A DNA stretch of 16,796 nt from Peptococcus simiae (GTDB lineage: Bacteria > Bacillota > Peptococcia > Peptococcales > Peptococcaceae). Shown piece after piece: positions 1 to 6,781 of this stretch (within the stretch, counting starts at the first letter, position 1; every line of letters starts with the position of its first letter). The notes beneath the pieces are model-generated. The model did no database searches. It worked only from the letters and a program-made list of their open reading frames with translations, and was not told where the DNA came from. Both the position numbers and the translations under genes were made by a program. The stretch is taken from positions 1 to 16,796 of the forward strand of contig NZ_JBJUVG010000019.1 in NCBI RefSeq assembly GCF_046097595.1, written 5' to 3'.

Positions 1-422
1 TCACCAAAGCCCTGGGGGTAGAGGTGCAAGATGGCCAGGCAGATGGCTGCCATGACCAGGCAGATGACCAGCCTGGATACCAATACAGGCCGGCCGAAGA
101 GGAAAAAGTGAAGCAGGACTAGGCCGGTGTAGAGGAGCAAGTCGATTGATTCCACCGACCGGAAGGCCCAGTCATCCAGGGCCATTATGAAGAGCAAGGC
201 CCCACAGGCCAGAGACCAAAAGAAAAGACTAGGGTTATCCAGCCGGATGGCCAAAGACACGGCCCACAAGGCCGGCAGGCAGGCAAGGCCGAGGGCCTGT
301 CCCTTGCCAATGACCGGTTCGGCCAGCCGTTGGCGACTCAGGGTCCAATAGACTAAGCCCAGGCTGGCCAGCCAGGTCACTGCAAAGACCAGTAGCAATT
401 GTATCAGTGCATCGTTCAACAT
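1..422 (-). CDS. Prepilin peptidase-like (A24 family) membrane protein, 5' part, cut by window edge
   Basis: The reading frame is open on the minus strand from an ATG at 422-420 to the window edge, giving 140 whole codons; the C-terminus lies outside. The protein is very hydrophobic, with a membrane segment at about residues 5-27 and three or four more. Two features suggest a type IV prepilin peptidase (aspartyl protease, A24). One is an Asp pair in ALDDWAFRSVESI (residues 81-93), resembling the family's Asp-x5-Ile-Pro site. The other is GFG followed by a codon starting GA at the window edge, resembling the second Asp site (GxGD). The N-terminal methyltransferase domain with its CxxC motifs is absent, so this would be a short TadV/CpaA-like form. 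A GGAGGT site at 436-431 lies 8 bases before the ATG. The neighbouring PilT-like ATPase, transcribed the other way, supports a pilus or competence role. Family call is moderate because the second Asp is not in view. Confidence 0.62.
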   Translation of the reverse strand, partial: MLNDALIQLLLVFAVTWLASLGLVYWTLSRQRLAEPVIGKGQALGLACLPALWAVSLAIRLDNPSLFFWSLACGALLFIMALDDWAFRSVESIDLLLYTGLVLLHFFLFGRPVLVSRLVICLVMAAICLAILHLYPQGFG

Positions 423-430
423 GGAAATAA

Positions 431-442
431 ACCTCCGAGGAG
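431..442. promoter_or_regulatory. Back-to-back ribosome binding sites of divergent genes
   Basis: The 25 bases between the minus-strand start (422) and the plus-strand start (448) hold two touching Shine-Dalgarno sites. ACCTCC at 431-436 reads GGAGGT on the minus strand, and GAGGAG at 437-442 serves the plus strand with 5 bases to ATG 448. This decides the plus start at 448 rather than the upstream in-frame ATG at 421, which has no such site and would overlap the minus gene's start codon. No room remains here for promoters, so each must lie inside the other gene. Confidence 0.7.
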
Positions 443-447
443 TGCCT

Positions 448-1476
448 ATGGAAAAGATTTTACAAGAAGCCCTAGCCCAGGGCTGGACAGACCTCCACCT
501 CTCAGCAGACGGGATTTTTGCCAGAAAGGATGGGCGGTTGGACCGCTTGGCCGGTCAGATGCTGACAGAAGGGGTGGTGGAGGCTTTTTTCAAAGCCCAG
601 CTGCCGGCCCAGTTCTCAGAACTTAAGGATTTTTCCCTAAGCTACGCCGGCCAGCGGATTCGGGTCCACCAATATGATACCTTCCGAGGGAAGGCCTGGG
701 CCCTCCGGCTCTTGCCGGGAGAAGTGCCGGCCCTTCAAGACCTGAACCTACCGGCCTGCCTGCCCAGCCTCCTAGCACCGCAGGGGGGCCTGGTCCTGGT
801 CACAGGGCCGACCGGGAGCGGGAAGTCCACGACCCTGGCGGCCCTTTTAGCAGCCCGGGCCAAGCAGGGTGGTCACCTGATGACCTTTGAACGGCCCGTT
901 GAGTATATTATACCGTCTCACCGGGCTCTTGTGACCCAGGTAGAGCTAAGAGAAGACCAGGCCCTGGCTCCCCTTTTAGCAGGGGCCTTACGGGCAGACC
1001 CGGATGTCGTTATGATTGGCGAAATTCGCACCACAGAAGCAGCCAAGGGGGCCCTTTACCTGGCGGAAACAGGGCACCTGGTCCTATCAACCCTCCATAG
1101 CGCAGACGTGGTCCAAGCCTTGATGCGGCTGGTCCACCTGGTTCCCGCCAATGAGCGCCCCTTGTGGCAGGGGGTCCTGGCGGAAGTCCTCTGCGGGGTC
1201 ATCAGCCAAAGGCTCCTGCCTCATGCAAGCGGTCGGGGCCTGGTGCCGGTGGCGGAAGTCCTGGTCCGGTCAGATGGCTTAGTCCGGCAAATCCGGGATG
1301 GGGCCTGGTCGCTGGTGGCCCAAAGTCTGGAAAACCAAGCGGCCGGCACGAGTCTGGAAGGGCACATGGCTAGCCAAATCCGCCGGGGTAACCTGGACCC
1401 GGTGATGGCCTATCAAATCACCGCCTATCCGGAACGGTTAACCATGTTACTGGAGCAAGAGAAGAGGACGAAATAA
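448..1476 (+). CDS. PilT-like type IV pilus ATPase
   Basis: A 342-residue hexameric secretion ATPase of the PilT/GspE family, expected to drive pilus retraction or assembly at the inner face of the membrane. The N-terminal domain carries GWTDLHLSADG (12-22), matching the PilT SDLHLS motif. Walker A is GPTGSGKST (120-128); Walker B is DPDVVMIGE (184-192) with E192; the His box is TLHS (215-218, H217); SQRLLP (253-258) and VRQIRDG (279-285) match the PilT C-terminal segments. The tetracysteine zinc site of PilB/GspE assembly ATPases is absent and the length fits PilT (about 345). The Asp box reads TFERPVEY (146-153) where the family has T-I-E-D-P, so the Asp is Arg while the Glu is kept. Upstream, a divergent peptidase-like gene fits pilus biogenesis; downstream a HAD phosphatase follows after 9 bases. 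Whether it retracts or assembles a pilus is not shown. Confidence 0.85.
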   Translation: MEKILQEALAQGWTDLHLSADGIFARKDGRLDRLAGQMLTEGVVEAFFKAQLPAQFSELKDFSLSYAGQRIRVHQYDTFRGKAWALRLLPGEVPALQDLNLPACLPSLLAPQGGLVLVTGPTGSGKSTTLAALLAARAKQGGHLMTFERPVEYIIPSHRALVTQVELREDQALAPLLAGALRADPDVVMIGEIRTTEAAKGALYLAETGHLVLSTLHSADVVQALMRLVHLVPANERPLWQGVLAEVLCGVISQRLLPHASGRGLVPVAEVLVRSDGLVRQIRDGAWSLVAQSLENQAAGTSLEGHMASQIRRGNLDPVMAYQITAYPERLTMLLEQEKRTK

Positions 1477-1485
1477 GGAGGCCTT

Positions 1486-2142
1486 ATGCCCGGCGCTATT
1501 TTTGATTTGGATGGTACCCTTTTAGATTCAAATGGCCTGTGGGCCCAGGTGGACGATATCTTTTTAAGCCGGCATGGCTTAAAAAAAGATGCCGATTACA
1601 TCCGGGCGGTAACCCAGATGGAATACCATGCCTCTGCGGCCTATGTGGCCTGGAAATATAAGCTTGACCTGACCCCGGATGAGGTCATCGGGGAGTGGGA
1701 AGCCCTTTCCCTTGAGGCCTACCAGACAAGTGTCCCCTTAAAAGAGGGGGCCAGAGAGGCAGTGACCCGGCTGGCCGCAGCCGGCTACCGTTTGGCCTTG
1801 GTGACCCTGTCGCCACCCCTGCTTTATGAAGCGGCCCTGGGCCGGCATGGCCTGCTGGATTATTTTTATTTGGCCATGACCGTACCCGGCGATTATGCAG
1901 AGGGGAAGGACCCGGCTCTTTTTGCCCATGTTTGTGACCAGCTGGCCCTTCAACCGGTGGACTGCCTCGGCTTTGAAGATGACCTCAAGGCCCTATCTTC
2001 AATGGCGGCCCTGGGCATCAGGGCCTATGCCGTAGCGGACCGGCGCAACCTGGCCTTAAGGGACCAGTACGCTTCCGCGGGCTTTATGCAGCGGGACTGG
2101 GCGGCCATTCTGGCAGATATAGATAATTATAAGCTTATTTAA
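1486..2142 (+). CDS. HAD-superfamily phosphatase (beta-phosphoglucomutase-like subfamily)
   Basis: A 218-residue haloacid dehalogenase-type hydrolase, likely a cytoplasmic phosphatase on a small phosphorylated metabolite. Motif I is FDLDGT (6-11) with nucleophile D7 and acid/base D9. Motif II is LVTLS (105-109, T107). Motif III Lys is in EGKDP (K141). Motif IV is GFEDD (162-166), with an extra Asp where relatives have GFEDS. A helical cap sits between motifs I and II (about 17-85), as in the beta-phosphoglucomutase/Gph group. The start at ATG 1486 has a perfect AAGGAGG (1475-1481) that overlaps the stop of the PilT-like gene, so the two are probably co-transcribed and coupled. Substrate cannot be told from sequence; phosphoglycolate or a hexose phosphate are possibilities only. 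Confidence 0.85.
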   Translation: MPGAIFDLDGTLLDSNGLWAQVDDIFLSRHGLKKDADYIRAVTQMEYHASAAYVAWKYKLDLTPDEVIGEWEALSLEAYQTSVPLKEGAREAVTRLAAAGYRLALVTLSPPLLYEAALGRHGLLDYFYLAMTVPGDYAEGKDPALFAHVCDQLALQPVDCLGFEDDLKALSSMAALGIRAYAVADRRNLALRDQYASAGFMQRDWAAILADIDNYKLI

Positions 2143-2149
2143 TGGAATA

Positions 2150-2184
2150 TAGACAGGTGCACTCTCGATATGGACCTGGGTCTA
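2150..2184 (+). other. Weak bulged hairpin in the leader of the phosphoglycerate mutase gene
   Basis: TAGAC plus AGGT (2150-2158) can pair with ACCT plus GTCTA (2174-2184), leaving a two-base GG bulge and a loop of 15 bases. No T-run follows, so it is not a terminator. A TATGAT at 2183-2188 could be a -10 box, but no good -35 stands 17 bases upstream. The 80-base gap 2143-2222 otherwise shows nothing recognisable. Confidence 0.25.
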
Positions 2185-2222
2185 TGATAGCATAATCCTA
2201 TCTTATGGAAAGTGGTGATGGC

Positions 2223-3434
2223 ATGAAATACATCGTTCTTTTAGGGGATGGGATGGCTGATTTCCCGGTGCCGGCTTTAGAGGGGAAGACCCCCTTGGAA
2301 GTGGCCCAAATCCCGACCTTTGATCAATTGGCTAGAGAAGGGGATACCGGCTTGGTCCATACCATTCCCGAAGGCTACCCGCCCGGGTCTGACGTGGCCA
2401 ACCTTTGCGTCATGGGCTACGACCCGGTTGCCTTTTACAGTGGACGGTCTCCCTTGGAAGCCGTCAGTATTGGCGTTCCCCTGGAAGATGGTGATATCAC
2501 CTACCGGATGAACCTGGTCACCGTGTCTGATGATGAGGCCTTTGACCAAAAGACCATGATTGACCACTCGGCCGGCGAAATTACCACGGAAGAGGCGGAC
2601 CAGCTGGTCCAGTCCTTAAATGAGACCCTGCCCCTGGCCGGTAACCAGATTTATACCGGCACCAGCTACCGCCACTGCCTGGTGGTCCATGGCGGAGCAA
2701 CCGGGGCAGACCATACGCCGCCGCATGATATTTTAGAGCAGGCCATCGGTACCTACCTACCGAAAGGGACCCAGGCGGCCTATTTTACAGACTTGATGGA
2801 GGCTTCTGTAGCCATTCTCAAGGACCACCCGGTCAACCAAAAGCGGATTGCTGCAGGTAAGCGCCCGGCCAACATGGCCTGGTTCTGGGGAGAGGGGACC
2901 AAGCCTGCCCTGACGCCCTTTAAGGAATTATATGGAAAAACAGGCGGCGTGGTCAGTGCCGTCGACCTACTCAAGGGCCTAGGTTTGGCGGCGGGTCTGG
3001 AGGCACCGGAAGTCGAAGGGGCTACCGGTACCCTTGATACCAATTATGAAGGCAAGCTGGCCGCTGCCCTGGATATATTGAAAAACAATGACTTTGTCTA
3101 CATGCACTTTGAGGGCCCGGATGAGGCCGGCCACCACGGGGATCCGGCAGAAAAAATAGAGGCCATTGAACGACTGGACAAGCGGGTCTTAAAGCCCCTC
3201 ATGGCCAAGCTGGCGGAAAGTGGCGAGGACTACCACATCCTGCTCATGCCCGACCATGCGACCCCTATTGTTGAGCGGACTCACACCAGCAATCCCATTC
3301 CTTTTATCCTCTACCGGTCCAACCAGGCACCAACCCATCCGGCCCAAGGCTATAGTGAAAAGATGGCTGAAGACACCGGCTACCTCATCCGTCATGGCCA
3401 CGAGCTCATGGCCATGCTTTTAGCAGGTGCTTAA
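2223..3434 (+). CDS. apgM: Cofactor-independent phosphoglycerate mutase, archaeal (ApgM) type
   Basis: A 403-residue alkaline-phosphatase-fold enzyme that interconverts 3- and 2-phosphoglycerate in glycolysis. The start MKYIVLLGDGMADFP matches the family's N-terminus, so ATG 2223 is preferred over the in-frame ATG at 2205; GGTGAT at 2214-2219 is a weak ribosome site. D9 is a metal ligand. PPGSDVANL (53-61) holds the serine that carries the phospho group (S56). YSGRSPLEA, DHSAGEITTEEA, EGPDEAGHHGD and PDHATP follow in family order and supply the remaining metal ligands. Length is normal. Paralogues of this family act as homoserine kinase in some bacteria, which is the main alternative; no threonine-pathway gene is nearby. 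It lies 80 bases after the HAD gene and ends at a bidirectional terminator. Confidence 0.88.
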   Translation: MKYIVLLGDGMADFPVPALEGKTPLEVAQIPTFDQLAREGDTGLVHTIPEGYPPGSDVANLCVMGYDPVAFYSGRSPLEAVSIGVPLEDGDITYRMNLVTVSDDEAFDQKTMIDHSAGEITTEEADQLVQSLNETLPLAGNQIYTGTSYRHCLVVHGGATGADHTPPHDILEQAIGTYLPKGTQAAYFTDLMEASVAILKDHPVNQKRIAAGKRPANMAWFWGEGTKPALTPFKELYGKTGGVVSAVDLLKGLGLAAGLEAPEVEGATGTLDTNYEGKLAAALDILKNNDFVYMHFEGPDEAGHHGDPAEKIEAIERLDKRVLKPLMAKLAESGEDYHILLMPDHATPIVERTHTSNPIPFILYRSNQAPTHPAQGYSEKMAEDTGYLIRHGHELMAMLLAGA

Positions 3435-3436
3435 AT

Positions 3437-3472
3437 AAAAAAGGCGACGATTGACTAATCGTCGCCTTTTTT
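3437..3472. terminator. Bidirectional intrinsic terminator between convergent genes
   Basis: A 10-bp perfect stem (3443-3452 with 3457-3466) closes a GACT tetraloop. It is flanked by six A on the left and six T on the right, so it can stop RNA polymerase from either side. It lies between the stop of the phosphoglycerate mutase gene (3434) and the stop of the minus-strand oxidoreductase gene (3474). Confidence 0.95.
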
Positions 3473-3473
3473 A

Positions 3474-4106
3474 TTATTTGGCTTGAGAGAGGAGGGCCTT
3501 GAGCTTTTCGGTGTTGACCACCCCGCTGATATGGTCGCTGTCGTTGATAATAAAGTAGGGGATATAGTCCACGTCCAATTGCTGGGCCCGGTCATCATCT
3601 TCAAAAATTTGATCCACGTAGCGGCTGGGGTCATCTAAAACGGCAGAAGCTTCAGCCGGGTCGAGGGGGAGGGGGCTGATGATATCTAAGAGGACTTCTT
3701 TAGAGGAGATGTCCTTATTGTCAATGAAGTGGGCATGGAAGATTCGGTCGATGACGGCCTGGGTCTGGTCCGGTGTCGTCTCCTGGACCCAGAGGGTGAG
3801 CCGGTGGGCCATTTCAGTGGAGATGTCCTTCATGGTATCCATATGGTAGGCCAGGCCGATATCGGCTGCCAGCCGGGTAATAGAGGCAAAGGTATTTGCA
3901 GCGTGCTGCTTCTCTTCAGCTGTTTTTAGGTTCAGGCCCTCCAGATAGGTGCGCTCAGGATGGCTGATTTTCCCCGGGTCTAGGATGTAAACCCGGTGGA
4001 TGAGCTGGGCATCTTCTAAGCCCAGCTCTTTCAGGGCGGCCTCCAGGTGCCGCTTGCCGATGTAGCAATAGGGACAGGCGTAGTCGCTAAAGATTTCTAT
4101 TTTCAT
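3474..4106 (-). CDS. DsbA-family FrnE-like thiol oxidoreductase
   Basis: A 210-residue thioredoxin-fold protein of the DsbA/FrnE group, probably a cytoplasmic disulfide oxidoreductase or isomerase, since there is no signal peptide. MKIEIFSDYACPYCYIGKRHLE places the CxxC active site at C11-P-Y-C14 at the end of the first strand. A helical insertion domain follows (about 60-165). DYIPYFIIND (180-189) supplies the expected cis-proline, P183. AAGGAG just upstream on the minus strand sets the start at 4106. It is the last gene of the rqcH-rlmH operon, 12 bases after rlmH, and ends at the bidirectional terminator. The partner protein is unknown. FrnE is the closest family I recognise; 2-hydroxychromene-2-carboxylate isomerases share the fold but usually lack the CxxC. 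Confidence 0.85.
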   Translation of the reverse strand: MKIEIFSDYACPYCYIGKRHLEAALKELGLEDAQLIHRVYILDPGKISHPERTYLEGLNLKTAEEKQHAANTFASITRLAADIGLAYHMDTMKDISTEMAHRLTLWVQETTPDQTQAVIDRIFHAHFIDNKDISSKEVLLDIISPLPLDPAEASAVLDDPSRYVDQIFEDDDRAQQLDVDYIPYFIINDSDHISGVVNTEKLKALLSQAK

Positions 4107-4118
4107 GGATAGGCTCCT

Positions 4119-4598
4119 TTACTTGTGGTAGGGCTCGCCGGCGTTAATCCGGCTGGCCCGGTAGACTTGTTCCAGTAAGATCACCCGCATCAGTTGATGG
4201 GGGAAGGTAAAATCAGAAAAGGATATCCGCTCATTGGCTTGGGTTAAAACCGCTGGTGACAGGCCATGGCTGCCGCCAATAATGAGGGTCAGGTGGGTAT
4301 GGCCTCGGCTCTCCAACTGGGCCAGGTGCTGGGCAAAGCCCTCAGAATCGTAGCGGTTTCCTTTGACATCCAGGGCGATGACATAACTGTGGGGGGCTAT
4401 TTTTTGCTCAATCCGCTGGCCTTCCAGCTGGCAGACCTTGGCAATGGCCTTGGCCCCCTGGTCTGCCGGGTCTTTTTCGTCGGCAACGGTGATGGTTTTT
4501 AATTTATGGTAACGGCTTAGGCGCTTTTCATACTCAAGGCAGGCCTCGCGCCAGTAGCGTTCCTTTAACTTGCCGACGGTGATCAGGTCAATATACAT
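4119..4598 (-). CDS. rlmH: 23S rRNA pseudouridine-1915 N3-methyltransferase RlmH
   Basis: A 159-residue SPOUT-class methyltransferase, the full usual length of RlmH, which methylates pseudouridine 1915 of 23S rRNA in assembled 70S ribosomes using S-adenosylmethionine. The trefoil-knot signatures are all present: YVIALDVKG (72-80), LIIGGSHGLS (105-114), FSDFTFPHQLMRVILLEQVYRA (127-148) and the C-terminal INAGEPYHK. The start ATG overlaps the rqcH stop by one base (TAATG), so translation is coupled. Its place between a ribosome-rescue factor and a thiol oxidoreductase groups it with ribosome maintenance. Confidence 0.96.
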   Translation of the reverse strand: MYIDLITVGKLKERYWREACLEYEKRLSRYHKLKTITVADEKDPADQGAKAIAKVCQLEGQRIEQKIAPHSYVIALDVKGNRYDSEGFAQHLAQLESRGHTHLTLIIGGSHGLSPAVLTQANERISFSDFTFPHQLMRVILLEQVYRASRINAGEPYHK

Positions 4599-6376
4599 TA
4601 CTCTTCCTCCTGACCTTCAGTCGGGGCCAGGAGGGGCGCCAGGACCTCTTCTTTAGGGGTCACATAAAGGGTCTCCTGGTCGGTATAGATGACCATACCG
4701 GGCTTGGCCCCCTTGGGCTTGTGGACGAACTTTTTAAGGGTGGCGTCTACAGGCACCTGGGCGCTGAACCGGGCCTTGGAGAACCAGGCGGCCAGTTCAG
4801 CGGCCTTGGTTTTGACTTCATCGGGGAAGCTGCCATCACCCTGGCGGCGAATGATGACATGGGCCCCGTGGATATCCTTGGTGTGGAGCCACAGGTCACC
4901 ACCATTGGCGGTGCGGAGGGTTAGTTGGTCATTTTGCTTGTTGTTGCGGCCGATGAGGATGGTATAGTCCTGGTAGTGGACGGTCATAGGCGGGCTGGCC
5001 GGCTCTGCCTTTTGGCCTTTTTTCCGACTTTGTCTTTTTAGGTAGCCGGCATCTTCCAATTCGGACCGGATTTCTTTGATTTGGTCCAGGCCTTCGCTGA
5101 GTTCCAGGCTTTCCTGGATGCTGGTGAGGTAGGCCATTTCTTCCTTGGTTTGGGCCGCCTGGAGGGCGGCTTTTTCAGCCCCGTTTTTTGCCCGGTTATA
5201 GCGTTTGAAATACCGCTGAGCATTTTCATTGGGGGTTTTGCTCGGGTCCATGGGAATGGTGATTTCTTTTTGCTCCGGGTCATAGAAGTTCTTGACCACC
5301 GCTTCAGGCCCTTGTTTAAGTTGGTAGAGCTGGGCGGTTAGGAGCTCGCCATAGAGCCGGTCTTGTTCGGCATTTTGGGCTTCGTCTAGCTTTTCAAGCT
5401 GGAGGACGAGCTTTTTCTCGCACCGGTCCAACTCCTTATGGACGGTGCGGAGGAGGTTGCCCTGCTTCTGTAAGAACTTTTCATGGCGGACCTTGTGGGT
5501 GTAGTAGAGGTCCACGGCCTTGGACATGCTGTCGTAGTGTTTTTCCGCAAAGCCTCCGGTCGCAATTAGGGAAAAGGGGGCGAAGGCAACCGGTTCCTTA
5601 TCCTTCCAGAGGATGGTCGGCTGCCAGCTGCCTGCCCGGGACATCTGGGCCAGGGCCTGGACGGCTTGTTCCAGGCGGACGTAGTCGACTTCACCCAGGT
5701 AGTCGGCGCTGCTGTCCGGGTCAATGCCCGCCTTTAAGAGCAGGTCTTCGGCTGTTTGGGGGCCAATGCCGGCCAAGGCGCGAATTAACTTGTTGCGCAT
5801 GTTTTTTGAAGAGTCATCGGCCAGGATCAGGGCGCTTAAGTCCCCGTCGGCCAGGCCGTCGATGGTCCTCTTATCCTGGGCCGGTGGTGGTACATAGGGG
5901 AGGCCGGGCTGGATTTGCCGGTACTTGTTGGTGCCGCTGCCCACCCGGCGCAGGGCATCCAGAATGGTGCCGGCCTGGTCGATGAGAATAATATTACTGG
6001 ACCGGCCCATGAGTTCGGCGATAAGGGTCAGGTTGACCCGGTCTCCAATGTCATTGCGGCCGGTGAAGTCAAAGTGGACCATCCGTTCATAGCCCTCCTG
6101 GCGGACTTCAGTCAGTTGGGCTCCGGCCAAGTGCTTCCGCAGGACCATGCAGAAGAGGGTGGCCTCCTGTAGGCTGGGGGCTGTGTGCGGTGTTATGGCC
6201 AGTCTGGCGTTTTGTGGATTAATCGAAAAGAAGACCCGCCGGGTTTTACCGGCGGCGCGAATATGTATCACCAGGTCCTTCTCGCCGGGCTGGGTAATCT
6301 TATCTACCCGTCCGCCGGCCAGGGTCTGGTTCATTTCTTGGCTGAGGGCGCGGAGCGCCATACCATCTAAGGACAC
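4598..6376 (-). CDS. rqcH: Ribosome quality-control factor RqcH (NFACT protein)
   Basis: A 592-residue Rqc2/NEMF homologue that binds obstructed 50S subunits and recruits alanyl-tRNA to add C-terminal alanine tails. Older annotations call it fibronectin-binding protein. The N-terminal NFACT-N domain begins SLDGMALRALSQEMN and contains E97-R98, at the place of the B. subtilis RqcH D97-R98 pair reported to be required for function, and MGRSSNIILID (123-133). A helix-hairpin-helix region follows at about 195-230, a long coiled coil at about 290-445, then the NFACT-R domain (about 464-575) with LWLHTKDIHGAHVIIR (495-510). The start is GTG at 6376-6374, with a strong AAAGGAGGG site at 6390-6382. 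The in-frame ATG five codons later (MALRAL) lacks such a site and would lose the conserved SLDG. First gene of the rqcH-rlmH-oxidoreductase operon. Confidence 0.95.
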   Translation of the reverse strand: MSLDGMALRALSQEMNQTLAGGRVDKITQPGEKDLVIHIRAAGKTRRVFFSINPQNARLAITPHTAPSLQEATLFCMVLRKHLAGAQLTEVRQEGYERMVHFDFTGRNDIGDRVNLTLIAELMGRSSNIILIDQAGTILDALRRVGSGTNKYRQIQPGLPYVPPPAQDKRTIDGLADGDLSALILADDSSKNMRNKLIRALAGIGPQTAEDLLLKAGIDPDSSADYLGEVDYVRLEQAVQALAQMSRAGSWQPTILWKDKEPVAFAPFSLIATGGFAEKHYDSMSKAVDLYYTHKVRHEKFLQKQGNLLRTVHKELDRCEKKLVLQLEKLDEAQNAEQDRLYGELLTAQLYQLKQGPEAVVKNFYDPEQKEITIPMDPSKTPNENAQRYFKRYNRAKNGAEKAALQAAQTKEEMAYLTSIQESLELSEGLDQIKEIRSELEDAGYLKRQSRKKGQKAEPASPPMTVHYQDYTILIGRNNKQNDQLTLRTANGGDLWLHTKDIHGAHVIIRRQGDGSFPDEVKTKAAELAAWFSKARFSAQVPVDATLKKFVHKPKGAKPGMVIYTDQETLYVTPKEEVLAPLLAPTEGQEEE

Positions 6377-6401
6377 AAAATCCCTCCTTTAGTCGGCTGC
6401 T

Positions 6402-6410
6402 ATTATACCA
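6402..6410 (-). promoter_or_regulatory. Extended -10 promoter for rqcH operon
   Basis: On the minus strand this reads TGGTATAAT, a perfect TATAAT with the TG extension, 26 bases before the GTG start. No good -35 hexamer is visible 16-18 bases further upstream, which is common for extended -10 promoters. It is divergent from the zapA promoter in the same 135-base gap. Confidence 0.65.
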
Positions 6411-6444
6411 TACATACCCGCAACCGCCTACGAATATGAAAAAG

Positions 6445-6473
6445 ATGACGCTCCATCTAAGCTGTGGTATACT
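6445..6473 (+). promoter_or_regulatory. Sigma-A type promoter for zapA operon
   Basis: ATGACG (6445-6450, four of six matching TTGACA), a 17-base spacer ending in TGG, and TATACT (6468-6473) make an extended -10 promoter. Transcription would begin near 6480, which rules out the GTG at 6464 as start codon and supports ATG 6512. Confidence 0.65.
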
Positions 6474-6511
6474 TAAGGTATGTGCAGCCTGCTCTTGAAA
6501 GGATGATCCGC

Positions 6512-6781
6512 ATGCAAGAGACTACCCAAGTGATTTACGGAAAAACCATACATTTAAAATCCAACCTGCCTGATGATAAGGTGGCTGCTGTGATCAAACG
6601 GCTGAATACAGAGATGGATTTGATTGGCAGTCATGGACGGCTAAGCTATGATGATGCCCTGCTTTTGGCTGCCTTAAATATTACCGAATGCCTACTCGAT
6701 TCCGAGTTGGAGAACCGCCAATTGGCTGATATTCTTGATGACGATGCTTTTTCAGATACCAGTAAAGAAACGGAGACGTGA
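6512..6781 (+). CDS. zapA: Cell division protein ZapA
   Basis: An 89-residue small protein matching ZapA, which cross-links FtsZ filaments at the division ring. The N-terminal VIYGKTIHLKSN (7-18) matches the family's beta hairpin (I-Y-G-K-x-Y-x-L). The helix with LSYDDALLLAALNITECLL (44-62) matches the family's R-x-A-V-L-A-A-L-N-I-A-D segment that forms the dimer/tetramer coil. The tail is acidic and low in order. ATG 6512 is chosen because AAAGGA (6498-6503) stands 8 bases upstream and the promoter -10 lies at 6468-6473; the ATG at 6503 abuts its ribosome site. It is first in a five-gene operon and its TGA overlaps the next gene's ATG. Small size makes the family call slightly less certain. 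Confidence 0.85.
   Translation: MQETTQVIYGKTIHLKSNLPDDKVAAVIKRLNTEMDLIGSHGRLSYDDALLLAALNITECLLDSELENRQLADILDDDAFSDTSKETET

Noticed and set aside
421..447. Upstream ATG at 421 as start of the PilT-like gene
   Set aside because: No ribosome site precedes it, it would overlap the minus-strand start codon, and the PilT N-terminal domain begins naturally at 448.
2143..2222. Riboswitch or T-box in the leader of the phosphoglycerate mutase gene
   Set aside because: Only 80 bases, one weak bulged stem, no T-box sequence, no terminator/antiterminator pair.
5038..5283. Overlapping open frames on both strands inside rqcH, der, glmS and floA
   Set aside because: They have no ribosome sites or family motifs and arise from the codon bias of long GC-rich genes in other frames.
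6464..6511. Longer N-terminus for zapA starting at GTG 6464
   Set aside because: The promoter -10 (6468-6473) lies within it, and the added residues do not match ZapA; the ATG at 6512 has a well-placed ribosome site.
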